From: CAZKTF01 sp964555565
Lineage (GTDB): Bacteria; Planctomycetota; JAJSAM01; JAKLKS01
DNA: 31,633 nucleotides
Reading direction: 5' to 3'
Assembly: GCA_964555565.1 (NCBI GenBank)
Contig: CAZKTF010000013.1
Location: 1-31,633 of the forward strand
Made by a program: the position numbers and the translations under genes. Below the pieces are notes generated by a model, which searched no databases, was not told the DNA's origin, and worked only from the letters and a program-made list of their open reading frames with translations. The first letter of the stretch is position 1, and every line of letters begins with the position of its first letter. Of the stretch, positions 1 to 7,484 are shown in pieces.

Positions 1-1133
1 TCCGCCCCGGCCCCCGGGGCCGCGGGCGCGTCGCCTGCGGGGGCCTCCGGCACGGGGGCCGCGGGCATCGCGCCCGAGGCGAGCCGGCCGGACTCGGTCA
101 CGCTGGCCGCCGCGTCGCGGTCCTCCACGTAGGAGAGCTCCGCGCCCGGGGCGGCGGCGTCCTCGAGGACGCCCTTCTGCCGGGCCTCCTCCTCCGTCAT
201 GATGTCGATGTCCCAGCCGCACAGCTTCGCGGCGAGCCGCACGTTCGCGCCCTTCTTCCCGATGGCCAGGGAGAGCTGGTCCTCGTCCACGATGACGAGG
301 GCCTTGCCGGTCTCGTTGAAGAGGTCGATGCGGTTGATCTCCGCGGGCTTCAGCGCGTTCATGATCAGCGTCTCGGGCTGGTCGGACCAGGGGATGATGT
401 CGATGCGCTCCCCGCCCAGCTCGTCGATGATGGTCTTGATCCGGGCCCCGCGGATCCCGATGCAGGACCCGACGGGGTCGATCTTCGGGTCCAGGCTCGT
501 GACCGCGACCTTCGTCTTGTAGCCCGCCTCGCGGACCAGCTTCTTGACCTCGACGATCCCCTCGTTGATCTCGGGGACCTCGCGCTCGAAGAGCCTCTTG
601 ACGAGGTCCGGGTGGCTGCGGCTGAGGATGATTTTCACCGCCGGCCCGGTCTTGCGGACCTCGACCACGTAGCAGCGGATCGAGTCGCCGTTCTTGTACT
701 GCTCCCCGCGCACCTGCTCGTGCTTGGGGAGGTACCCCTCGGTGTTGCGGTCCCGGCGCTTCTCCAGGCCCACGATGACCGTGGTCCCCTCCACGCGGAG
801 GACCTTGCCGGCCACGATGGAGCGGTTGTAGCGGTCGTACTCGTTGAAGATGACGTCCCGCTCGGCCTCGCGGAGCTTCTGGAGCATCACCTGCTTGGCG
901 GTCTGGGCGGCGATGCGGCCGAGGTCGCCGAGCTGGAGGGCGTTCCCCTCGGGGTCGGAGGCGACCACCCCGCCGGTGTCCCGGTCGATGCGGATCGAGA
1001 GGACCCTGCCCTCGCCGAACTTCTTGCGGGCCGCGGAGAGGAGCGCGGTCTCCACCGCCTCGAAGAGGATGTCCTTTTCGATGTCCTTGGAGCGGTGGAG
1101 GGTGTCCACGATCTGCAGCAGGTCGCCGTTCAC
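1..1133 (-). CDS. nusA: Transcription termination/antitermination factor NusA (3' end outside window)
   Basis: NusA binds RNA polymerase and nascent RNA and modulates pausing, intrinsic termination and antitermination. The 377 visible codons begin at GTG 1133 (MNGDLLQIVDTLHRSKDIEKD). They contain the N-terminal polymerase-binding domain (about residues 1-125), the S1 domain (about 130-200, with VEGTTVIVGLEKR before it), and KH1/KH2 with DPVGSCIGIRGARIKTI and LAIGKKGANVRLAAKLCGWDI. After KH2 the chain becomes Ala/Pro/Glu-rich and is still open at base 1, so a tail or extra domain continues outside. In many bacteria rimP precedes nusA; here nothing precedes it on this strand, and a promoter with an intrinsic terminator lies directly upstream, suggesting autonomous regulation. 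A G-rich purine stretch (GGGAGGGG) about 10 nt upstream serves as ribosome-binding site. Family assignment is very secure. Confidence 0.97.
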   Translation of the reverse strand, partial: MNGDLLQIVDTLHRSKDIEKDILFEAVETALLSAARKKFGEGRVLSIRIDRDTGGVVASDPEGNALQLGDLGRIAAQTAKQVMLQKLREAERDVIFNEYDRYNRSIVAGKVLRVEGTTVIVGLEKRRDRNTEGYLPKHEQVRGEQYKNGDSIRCYVVEVRKTGPAVKIILSRSHPDLVKRLFEREVPEINEGIVEVKKLVREAGYKTKVAVTSLDPKIDPVGSCIGIRGARIKTIIDELGGERIDIIPWSDQPETLIMNALKPAEINRIDLFNETGKALVIVDEDQLSLAIGKKGANVRLAAKLCGWDIDIMTEEEARQKGVLEDAAAPGAELSYVEDRDAAASVTESGRLASGAMPAAPVPEAPAGDAPAAPGAGA

Positions 1134-1186
1134 GGCCGCACCCCTCCCGCCCCTCCCGAGCGGGGGGCCCACTGCCCGGCGTGTCG

Positions 1187-1214
1187 AAAAAAAGAGGTGG
1201 GCGGGGCCCACCTC
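1187..1214 (-). terminator. Intrinsic terminator in the nusA leader
   Basis: On the minus strand a perfect 9-bp GC-rich stem (GAGGTGGGC / GCCCACCTC, loop CCC; 1214 to 1194) is followed at once by seven T residues (1193-1187). This is textbook Rho-independent architecture and the only 7-nt T/A run I noticed in this GC-rich window. It lies between the predicted nusA promoter (1255-1283) and the nusA start (1133). No minus-strand gene lies upstream for it to terminate, so it should act as a leader attenuator. Confidence 0.85.
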
Positions 1215-1254
1215 GACGACGACGCTCAGCCCGCCCGGTGCGGGGTAAACGGGC

Positions 1255-1283
1255 ATTGTAGGACGCCGCCGCGGCAGGCCCAA
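1255..1283 (-). promoter_or_regulatory. Sigma70-type promoter for nusA
   Basis: Minus strand: -35 TTGGGC (1283-1278), 17-nt spacer, -10 TACAAT (1260-1255). The predicted transcript starts near 1248, giving a leader of about 115 nt that contains the terminator at 1187-1214. No leader peptide with an ATG start is visible before the terminator. This is among the best promoter matches in the window. Confidence 0.7.
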
Positions 1284-1354
1284 GGAAAGGCAGCGACGAG
1301 GCCGCCCCGCCGTCGTGGGAGGGGAAGGCCGCACCGCCCCCGAGGGCCCCCGGG

Positions 1355-1378
1355 TACATTCCCCGCCGGCCCGGAGGG
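1355..1378 (+). promoter_or_regulatory. -10 element and ribosome-binding site of the GT2-GT87 gene
   Basis: TACATT (1355-1360) is a -10-like hexamer with no clear -35. GGAGGG at 1373-1378 lies 5 nt before a TTG at 1384. The ribosome-binding site decides the TTG start over the upstream in-frame ATG at 1315, whose added residues are low-complexity and would overlap the promoter. Confidence 0.5.
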
Positions 1379-1383
1379 ACCCC

Positions 1384-3315
1384 TTGACGCCGCTCGCAGG
1401 CTTCAGCCTGATCCTCCCCGCGCGCAACGAGGAGGGGAACATCGGGGGGGTCGTGGACCGGGCCCTCGAGGTCCTCCCGCGGATCGCCCGCGACTTCGAG
1501 GTCCTGGTCGTGGACGACGGCAGCATCGACGGGACGGCGGCCGAGATCGAGGCGCGCTCGCGCCGCGACCCCCGCGTCCGGTGCCTCCGGCGGGCGACCG
1601 CGGGCGGCTACGGCGCCGCGCTCCGCGCGGGGTTCGCGGAGGCGCGGCACCCGCTCCTCGGCTACTGCGACGGGGACGGGCAGTTCGACCTGGAGGACCT
1701 CCCGGCCCTCGTCGAGCCGGTGCAGCGCGGCGAGGCGGATGCCTCCACGGGGTACCGGGGGTCGCGGAACGACCCGCTCCACCGCCGCCTCCTCGGGCGG
1801 GCCTGGAGCGGGGTCGTCCGGGCCCTGTTCGGGGTCGAGGCGCGGGACGTGGACTGCGGCTTCAAGGTCCTGCCCGCGGACCTCGCGCGCCGGCTGGACC
1901 TCCGGGCCCGGGGAGGGTTCGCCTCCGGGGAGATCCTCGGGAAGATGGCCTCGGCGGGGCTCCGCGTCGCGGAACGCCCGGTGCGGCACGGGCCGCGCCT
2001 GCGCGGCGCGGCCAGCGGGGCCCGGGCGGGAGTGGCCCTCGGGGCGGTCCGGGACCTCGGGCGCCTCGGCCTGTCCGTGGCGCTGTTCGGGCCGCCGGCT
2101 CCCTGGGCGGGCCCGCTGGCCCGTTTCGTCCCGGCGCCGAGGCCCCTCGCGTGGATGCTCACCCTCGTCCTCGCGGCCTTCTACGGCGCGCGGACCGCCA
2201 GGGTGGTCGCCGAGGACAGGCCCGTGGACTTCTACCTCTACCTCATGGCCGCGAAGGGGGTGGCGGCGGGGGAGGACGTGTACGGGGCCGGGGGGGAGGA
2301 CTGGAAGCGGCTGGCGGAGGAGACGGGCGTTCCCGTGTATGCCCCACCCTACCGGTACCCCCCGCTGACCGCGATCCTCGCAAGGGGGCTGCTCCCCCTT
2401 CCCGCGCGTCGGGCCGCCGCGGTGTGGATCGGGCTCTCCGCCTGCGCCCTCCTGGCCTCCGCCTGGCTCCTCGGGGGCGTCCTGCGGGTGCGCTACGGGA
2501 CGCCCCTGGCGCTGGCGGCGCTGGGGGGATTCTTCCCCGCCGTCGCGATGCTCTCCGCCGGCCAGGTAAGCGGCTTCGTCCTCCTGGCCCTGTGCGCGGG
2601 GCTTCGCGGGCTGCTGCGGGGACCGCCCGCGATCGCGGGGACCGCCCTCGCCATCGGGGCGCACCTCAAGTTGGTGCCCCTGGCGCAGCTCGCCTGGCTC
2701 GGAGGGACCCGGCGTTGGAGGCCCTTCGCGGCGGGGCTCGCCGCCCTGGCAGTCCTGGGCGCCGTCTCGGCGGTCCTCGCGGAGCCGGGGGCGTGGGGCT
2801 CCTACGCCCGCAACCTCCACCGCCTCGGGGAGGCCTGGACCCTCATGCCTACGGCGGGGAACCAGGCCCTCAACGGGTTCGTCTGCAGGTTGCTGCTGCC
2901 CGGCGACCCGGGCGGGGGTGCCGCGCGCGCGGCCTGGGCCGCCGGGTCGATCCTCCTCGTCGCCGCCACGGCCTTCCTCTGCATCCGGGCGGGGGGGACC
3001 CCCCGCACGGCGGCGCTGGAGTTCTCCCTCGTCACCGTGGCGTCGTGCCTCATCACGCCCTACACCTGGTACCACCAGTTCGTCCTGCTCCTCCTCCCCG
3101 GCGTCGTCTTCGCCGACCACGCGCTGTCCGTGCCGGGACACCGCATCCTCCTGGCCGTTCTCGTCTCCGCCTACGCCGCCACGAGCAGGTTCGTGTTCGG
3201 CCTCTGGAGCCGGGGAGAGAGTCCCCTCGGGGATTCCATCCCGTTCCTGTCGGCGATCCTCCTGTGGCTCCTCCTCGCGCGGGCCCTGCGCGCCGAGGCG
3301 CGCGCAGCGCCCTAG
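1384..3315 (+). CDS. Fused GT2 polyprenyl-phosphate glycosyltransferase and GT87 (DUF2029) membrane glycosyltransferase
   Basis: A 643-residue protein with two enzymes in one chain. Residues about 5-230 are a DPM1-like GT2 domain: SLILPARNEEGNIGG at the N-terminus, VVDDGS (about 42-47), and the metal-binding CDGDGQ (about 95-100). Such enzymes transfer a sugar from an NDP-sugar to polyprenyl phosphate. From about residue 258 a multi-membrane-span GT87/DUF2029 domain follows, with the luminal segment DFYLYLMAAKGVAAGEDVYG and PYRYPPLTAI. GT87 enzymes use polyprenyl-phosphate-linked mannose as donor. The fusion would couple donor synthesis to donor use at the membrane; that coupling and the sugar identity are inference. 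The TTG start is supported by GGAGGG 5 nt upstream. The gene ends convergently, its stop overlapping that of the next gene within a CTAG. Confidence 0.85.
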   Translation: MTPLAGFSLILPARNEEGNIGGVVDRALEVLPRIARDFEVLVVDDGSIDGTAAEIEARSRRDPRVRCLRRATAGGYGAALRAGFAEARHPLLGYCDGDGQFDLEDLPALVEPVQRGEADASTGYRGSRNDPLHRRLLGRAWSGVVRALFGVEARDVDCGFKVLPADLARRLDLRARGGFASGEILGKMASAGLRVAERPVRHGPRLRGAASGARAGVALGAVRDLGRLGLSVALFGPPAPWAGPLARFVPAPRPLAWMLTLVLAAFYGARTARVVAEDRPVDFYLYLMAAKGVAAGEDVYGAGGEDWKRLAEETGVPVYAPPYRYPPLTAILARGLLPLPARRAAAVWIGLSACALLASAWLLGGVLRVRYGTPLALAALGGFFPAVAMLSAGQVSGFVLLALCAGLRGLLRGPPAIAGTALAIGAHLKLVPLAQLAWLGGTRRWRPFAAGLAALAVLGAVSAVLAEPGAWGSYARNLHRLGEAWTLMPTAGNQALNGFVCRLLLPGDPGGGAARAAWAAGSILLVAATAFLCIRAGGTPRTAALEFSLVTVASCLITPYTWYHQFVLLLLPGVVFADHALSVPGHRILLAVLVSAYAATSRFVFGLWSRGESPLGDSIPFLSAILLWLLLARALRAEARAAP

Positions 3316-4670
3316 CGCCCTTCGAAGGGGTGCATCCCCGCGCGCCGCATCCTCCCGAGCTGGATCTCCAGCTCCTCGCGGGAGGGCATGACGAAGGGGG
3401 TGTGCTTCCGCGCGAGCGCCTCCACGGACATCCCGGCCTTCGCGTCGTCCTCGAACTCGCGGACCGCGAGGCGGATCTCCTGCCCCGCCCGGAATCCCCT
3501 CTCCGCCTGGACCAGGAAGAGCGAGGCGACGAGAGTGAAGAGCGCCGTCTGGACGAAGCGCCGGCGACCCGGGCGGAGGCCGATCTCCGCCGCCAGGTGC
3601 CCGAGGACGAGCAGGGGGGCCATGTAGAGGATGTAGTGGTTCTGCAGGCCGAAGACGGGGGCCAGGCCCGACCTCGTCACGCCGATCCCCCCGGCCTCGA
3701 GCAGCAGTCCCACGAGGACCGCCAGCAGCCCCTGCGCCAGGAGCCGCCGCGGGCCCTCCGCCCGGGCGACCCGCGCCAGAAGGAGGGCCGCGAGGAGGGC
3801 CAGCGCCGCCGCGAGCAGCGTGAACACGGGCAGGCCGTAGCCGAAGTTGGGGTGCTCCTTCCACCCCACGGTCGCCACGCTGCCGAAGGCCCTGCCGAGG
3901 GCCTGGAGGGCCGTCCGGAGGACGGCCGGGAGCGACGTCGGGGCCGGGATCGCCTCCGGCCGGCGGTAGAGCGCGAGGATGACGAGGCCGGTCACGAGGG
4001 CGGACGCCGCGAAGGCGACCGCGGCCGCGGGGACGGGGGCCCCCGGTCCCGTCCCCCGGAGGCGCCGCCAGAGGACCCAGGAGGCCACGGGGATCGCCAG
4101 GAGGATGCCGGCCGTGTTGTCCAGCGCCAGGAGGAGGCACGCCGCCGCGATCCACGTCCACGCCCTGCCGCCCCCGGGGCCCGGGAGCCTCGCCAGCAGG
4201 AACAGGATCAGGGCGCACGCCGCCTGGTAGAGGGCGAGGGCCAGTACCGCGGGGTGGAGGAGGCTCGGGGCCGCGCCCCAGTGGAGGAGCGCGAGGGGGA
4301 CGACCGCGTCCACGTAGGCGGCCCGCCCGCGCACCCTCCAGACGGCGAGGAGGAAGAGGAGGCTCGAGGCCCCGACCAGGAGGAAGTTGAGCCAGGTCAC
4401 GGCGCGGAAGTCGTTCCCGGTCGCCTTGATGAGGACGAACATCGCCAGCTTGACCACCGGCCAGCGGTGGGCGGCGTCCTGCGCCCAGCACCACTCCCAG
4501 GTGGGTGGGCTCTCCCCGGAGACGGGCGGGACGAGCCAGAAGTCGTCCCAGAGCGGGACGTTGGAGGAGAAGAGGGCGACGTAGCCGAGTCCCATCGCGA
4601 AGGCGAGCCCCCAGACGAGGAGGACGAAGACCCTGCGCGGGTCCCGGAAGGCCGCGACGGGAGTGTCCAG
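3312..4670 (-). CDS. Multi-spanning GT-C-like membrane glycosyltransferase (function not identified)
   Basis: A hydrophobic protein with about ten predicted membrane spans. It has an early exoplasmic loop carrying VPLWDDFWLVPP, the acidic pair after helix 1 that is usual in GT-C glycosyltransferases using lipid-linked donors, and a charged C-terminal tail (EIQLGRMRRAGMHPFEGR). The first ATG (4595) would cut the first helix in half. Reading in frame upstream gives a full helix, VFVLLVWGLAFAMGLGYVAL, preceded by basic residues. The only plausible initiator before the in-frame TAG of the preceding gene (4682-4680) is CTG at 4670, with a G-rich stretch 5 nt upstream and translational coupling possible. 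If CTG is not used, the gene is 3312-4595. No specific family is recognised, and substrate is unknown. It sits downstream of a tandem GT2 gene in the glycan locus. Confidence 0.7.
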   Translation of the reverse strand: MDTPVAAFRDPRRVFVLLVWGLAFAMGLGYVALFSSNVPLWDDFWLVPPVSGESPPTWEWCWAQDAAHRWPVVKLAMFVLIKATGNDFRAVTWLNFLLVGASSLLFLLAVWRVRGRAAYVDAVVPLALLHWGAAPSLLHPAVLALALYQAACALILFLLARLPGPGGGRAWTWIAAACLLLALDNTAGILLAIPVASWVLWRRLRGTGPGAPVPAAAVAFAASALVTGLVILALYRRPEAIPAPTSLPAVLRTALQALGRAFGSVATVGWKEHPNFGYGLPVFTLLAAALALLAALLLARVARAEGPRRLLAQGLLAVLVGLLLEAGGIGVTRSGLAPVFGLQNHYILYMAPLLVLGHLAAEIGLRPGRRRFVQTALFTLVASLFLVQAERGFRAGQEIRLAVREFEDDAKAGMSVEALARKHTPFVMPSREELEIQLGRMRRAGMHPFEGR

Positions 4671-4679
4671 GGGGACCCC

Positions 4680-6431
4680 CTACCTGCCCTCGAGCAGCCG
4701 CAGCACCCGGCGGCCGGGGGCGCGCGCCAGCTCCCGGAGTCGCCGGTCCCAGGGGGGCTTCCGGGAGCCGGGGTCCGGCCCGGGGCGCGCCCCGTACTTG
4801 GCGAGCACGCCCGCGTAGGCGGCGTCCATCCCGGCCTGCCGTTCCCGGTCGCGGGCCGCGTCCCCGCGCGTGCTCCTCCGCCGCCGGTACTCGCACGTCG
4901 CCCGCGGGAGGAAGGCGAAGGAGGTCACGACCCGGGAGAAGCGCAGCCAGAGGTCCCAGTCCTCGAGGACGGGGAGGCCCTCGTCGAACCCCCCGGCCTC
5001 CTCGAAGAGCGACCTCTCGAACAACGCGCAGGGGAGGGGGATGTAGTTGTGGTGGAAGAGGATGGGCCGGTCGAAGGGCTGGTTCCACGGGATGGCGCGG
5101 CGGAGGATCCGGTACCGCAGTGGGTCCTCGCCCTCGAGGAGCTGCTCCGCCTCGATCCCGAGCGCGTAGGCGACCCGCGCGCGCCCCTTCTCCAGGGCGG
5201 CCACCAGCGCCTCCACGTGGTCGGCGAAGAGGAGGTCGTCGTCGTCGAGGAGCCCCACGAGCGTCCCCGAGGAGGCTCGCACCCCCAGGTTCCCGGTGCG
5301 GGAGCGGCCCGACCCCGGCGGCGCCCGGAGGTAGCGGACGGGCATCCGCCCCTCGAACTCGCGGACGACGGCCTCCCCGTCCGTGGACCCGTCCTCCGCC
5401 ACGACGACCTCGACGTCCGGGTAGGTCTGGCGGGCGAGGCACGCCAGGGCCTCGCGGAGGAAGCCGGGGCGGCGGAAGGTGCGGACGACGATGGAGACGC
5501 GCGGCGTCCGCGAGGGCGGCTCGAAGGGGCAGGCCGCGCCCTCGCGCGGGAACTCGTACTCCCCGCCCGAGAAGCGCCCCACGCCGGCACGGCGGAGCGC
5601 GCCGCGACCCCGGAGCGCGAGGGGGATCATCCGGGGGTGGCTCCGGGCCACGGACAGGAGCCCCCTCCGCAGGGGGCCGTCCCCCGCGGCGCGCGCCAGC
5701 AGGCGGAGGAAACGGAGGTACCCGGCCAGGATCTGCGCGGGCGAGCCGTACCGCCACCGCAGGTACAGATCATGCAGGGTCGCGTAGCGGGACGCGAGCG
5801 GGCTCTCCCCGCGCACCCGCTCCCCGGACCTGTGGTGGAAGACGGCGCGCGGGGCGTAGAGGCACCGCCCGCCCGCCGCCCGGAGTCTCCAGGAGAGGTC
5901 CACGTCCTCGGCGTAGAGGAAGAGCGCCTCGTCGAACCCCCCGGCGCGGAGGAACGCCTCCCGCCGGAGGAGGACCGCGGCCGCGCTGCTCCAGGAGGTC
6001 TCGAGGGTGACGGGGTCGTACACCTTCGGGTGCTCGAAGGGGACCTGGCGCGCCTCGACCATCGCGGCGCCCGGGCCGGCGCGGGCCACGGCGAAGAGCT
6101 CCCGCAGGCACCCGGGCGCCGGGGCGCCGTCGGGGTTGAGCAGGAGGACCCACTCCGAGGTCGCGCGGGCGATCGCGCGGTTGGCCGCGGCCCCGAAGCC
6201 GAGGTTCCGCGGCGAGGGGATCACCTCCAGGCGGACCCCAGCCTGCCGCGCCGCCGCGGCGGCGGCCTCCGCGCTCCCGTCCCCCGGGGCGTTGTCCGCG
6301 AGGAGGATCCGCGGCGGCGCCGCGCGGCCCTCCTGCCGCGCCACGGCCGCCACGAACCCGGGGAGGTCCGCGGCCGAGCGGAAGGAGACGACCGCCACGT
6401 CCACCGCCGGGAGCGCCGGTCCGTCCGCCAT
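4680..6431 (-). CDS. Tandem-domain GT2-GT2 glycosyltransferase
   Basis: A 583-residue protein with two family-2 GT-A domains. Domain 1 (about 8-235) resembles rhamnosyltransferase-type (WbbL-like) enzymes: LLADNAPGDGS (about 43-53), RNLGFGAAANRA, LLLNPDG (about 96-102), and the acidic pair in FLYAEDVDLSWR. Domain 2 (about 308-540) has VSIVVRTFRR, VVAEDGSTDG (about 343-352), LLDDDDLLFADH (about 395-406) and LPVLEDWDLWLRF. Both catalytic acidic motifs look intact, so the protein may add two sugars in succession to a growing surface glycan. It starts at ATG 6431, 6 nt after a -10-like TACGCT. Its TAG stop lies 10 nt before the CTG proposed to start the next gene. Acceptor and sugars cannot be told from sequence. 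Confidence 0.9.
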   Translation of the reverse strand: MADGPALPAVDVAVVSFRSAADLPGFVAAVARQEGRAAPPRILLADNAPGDGSAEAAAAAARQAGVRLEVIPSPRNLGFGAAANRAIARATSEWVLLLNPDGAPAPGCLRELFAVARAGPGAAMVEARQVPFEHPKVYDPVTLETSWSSAAAVLLRREAFLRAGGFDEALFLYAEDVDLSWRLRAAGGRCLYAPRAVFHHRSGERVRGESPLASRYATLHDLYLRWRYGSPAQILAGYLRFLRLLARAAGDGPLRRGLLSVARSHPRMIPLALRGRGALRRAGVGRFSGGEYEFPREGAACPFEPPSRTPRVSIVVRTFRRPGFLREALACLARQTYPDVEVVVAEDGSTDGEAVVREFEGRMPVRYLRAPPGSGRSRTGNLGVRASSGTLVGLLDDDDLLFADHVEALVAALEKGRARVAYALGIEAEQLLEGEDPLRYRILRRAIPWNQPFDRPILFHHNYIPLPCALFERSLFEEAGGFDEGLPVLEDWDLWLRFSRVVTSFAFLPRATCEYRRRRSTRGDAARDRERQAGMDAAYAGVLAKYGARPGPDPGSRKPPWDRRLRELARAPGRRVLRLLEGR

Positions 6432-6437
6432 GCCGGT

Positions 6438-6443
6438 AGCGTA
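6438..6443 (-). promoter_or_regulatory. -10 element 6 nt before the tandem GT2 start
   Basis: TACGCT on the minus strand (6443-6438) is separated from ATG 6431 by six bases. A transcript starting about 7 nt after the -10 would begin at the start codon, i.e. leaderless. No clear -35 is seen. Confidence 0.45.
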
Positions 6444-6513
6444 CCGTCCGGGGGCGCGCGTCCCGCGGGTCTCGGTCGCCGGCCGAGTCGGCCGGAACTC
6501 CGGGGGCGGCCCC

Positions 6514-6519
6514 TAGAAT
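6514..6519 (+). promoter_or_regulatory. -10 element before the GT2 gene at 6531
   Basis: TAGAAT (6514-6519) lies 11 nt before GTG 6531. The predicted 5' leader is about 5 nt, with no Shine-Dalgarno sequence. The -35 is unrecognisable. Confidence 0.45.
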
Positions 6520-6530
6520 CCCCGCCGACC

Positions 6531-7484
6531 GTGAGCATCCCCACCCCAGGCCCGTCCCCGGACGTCACCGCGGTCGTGGTCACCTGGAACTCCGCCGGGC
6601 GGGTCGCGGAGTGCCTCGACTCGCTCCGGGAGCCGGGGGTCCGCGTGGAGACGGTCGTCGTGGACAACGCGTCCGCCGACGGGACCCTCGCGGTCGTCCG
6701 GTCCGCGTCCCCCGGGGCGCGGGTGATCGAGACCGGGTCCAACCTCGGCTTCGCCGCCGCCGCCAACCGGGGCATCCGGGCCGGAACCGGCGCCTTCGTC
6801 CTCCTCCTCAACCCGGACGCGCGCCTCCTCCCCGGGTCCCTGGCGAGGCTCCGCGAGGCCCTCGCCGGGCGACCGGGAGGGTGGGCCGCGGGGCCCGCGA
6901 TCCTGGACGGGCGCGGGCGGCCCCGGCGCACCGACCTCCGCTTCCCCCGGTTCCGGGACCTCCTGGCCCAGGCCCTCTTCCTCGACCGGCTGTTCCCCCC
7001 GGGGCGTCCCGCGGGCAGGGGCCGCCGCGGCGGGGGAGGGCCCGGGGACCCGGTCCGCGTGGACTGGCTTCCCGGCTGCTGCGTCCTCCTGCGCCGCTCG
7101 GCGCTCGATCGGGCGGGCCTCCTGGACGAGAGGTACTTCCTGTACTTCGAGGAGACGGACTGGTTCCGCCGCGTCGCGGCGGCCGGGGGCGCCGCCTACT
7201 GGTGCCCGGAGGCGGAGGCGGTCCACCACGGCGGCGGGGTGGGCCACTTCGACGAGCACCGCGTGCTCCCGTACCACCGGAGCCTGCTCCTCTACTGGGC
7301 CCGGCACCACCCCGGGACCCCCCGGGTCGCGCTGCGCGCGCTCGTGGCGCTGCGCGCCGCGGCCCGCCTCCCCGCCTGGTCCGCCGCCTGGCTCCTCGTC
7401 CCGGGGCTCCGGGCGCGCGCGGCCTCCTGCCTCCGCGGCTGGACCCGGGTCCTCTCCCTCGCGCTCTGGGCGGAGGCCCCGTGA
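6531..7484 (+). CDS. GT2 glycosyltransferase, rhamnosyltransferase (WbbL-like) type
   Basis: A 317-residue GT-A-fold enzyme. It has VTAVVVTWNSAGR at the N-terminus, the nucleotide-binding VVVDNASADGT (about 42-52), SNLGFAAAANRGIRAG (about 70-85), LLLNPDARLL (about 91-100) and the late acidic motif YFEETDWFRR. This set is typical of dTDP-rhamnose-using GT2 enzymes, though the donor cannot be proven here. It is the first gene of a plus-strand run: its TGA overlaps the GTG of the next GT2 gene (GTGA, 7481-7484). It starts at GTG 6531, just after a -10-like element. It diverges from the tandem GT2 gene across a 99-bp intergenic region. Confidence 0.9.
   Translation: MSIPTPGPSPDVTAVVVTWNSAGRVAECLDSLREPGVRVETVVVDNASADGTLAVVRSASPGARVIETGSNLGFAAAANRGIRAGTGAFVLLLNPDARLLPGSLARLREALAGRPGGWAAGPAILDGRGRPRRTDLRFPRFRDLLAQALFLDRLFPPGRPAGRGRRGGGGPGDPVRVDWLPGCCVLLRRSALDRAGLLDERYFLYFEETDWFRRVAAAGGAAYWCPEAEAVHHGGGVGHFDEHRVLPYHRSLLLYWARHHPGTPRVALRALVALRAAARLPAWSAAWLLVPGLRARAASCLRGWTRVLSLALWAEAP

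Noticed and set aside
612..6530. Very long plus-strand open frame running from 612 into the GT2 gene at 6531
   Set aside because: It lies antisense to or out of frame with nusA, the GT2-GT87 gene and two minus-strand genes, is Arg/Pro/Gly-rich low-complexity sequence, and is a by-product of extreme GC content. Only its last part (6531-7484) is a real gene.
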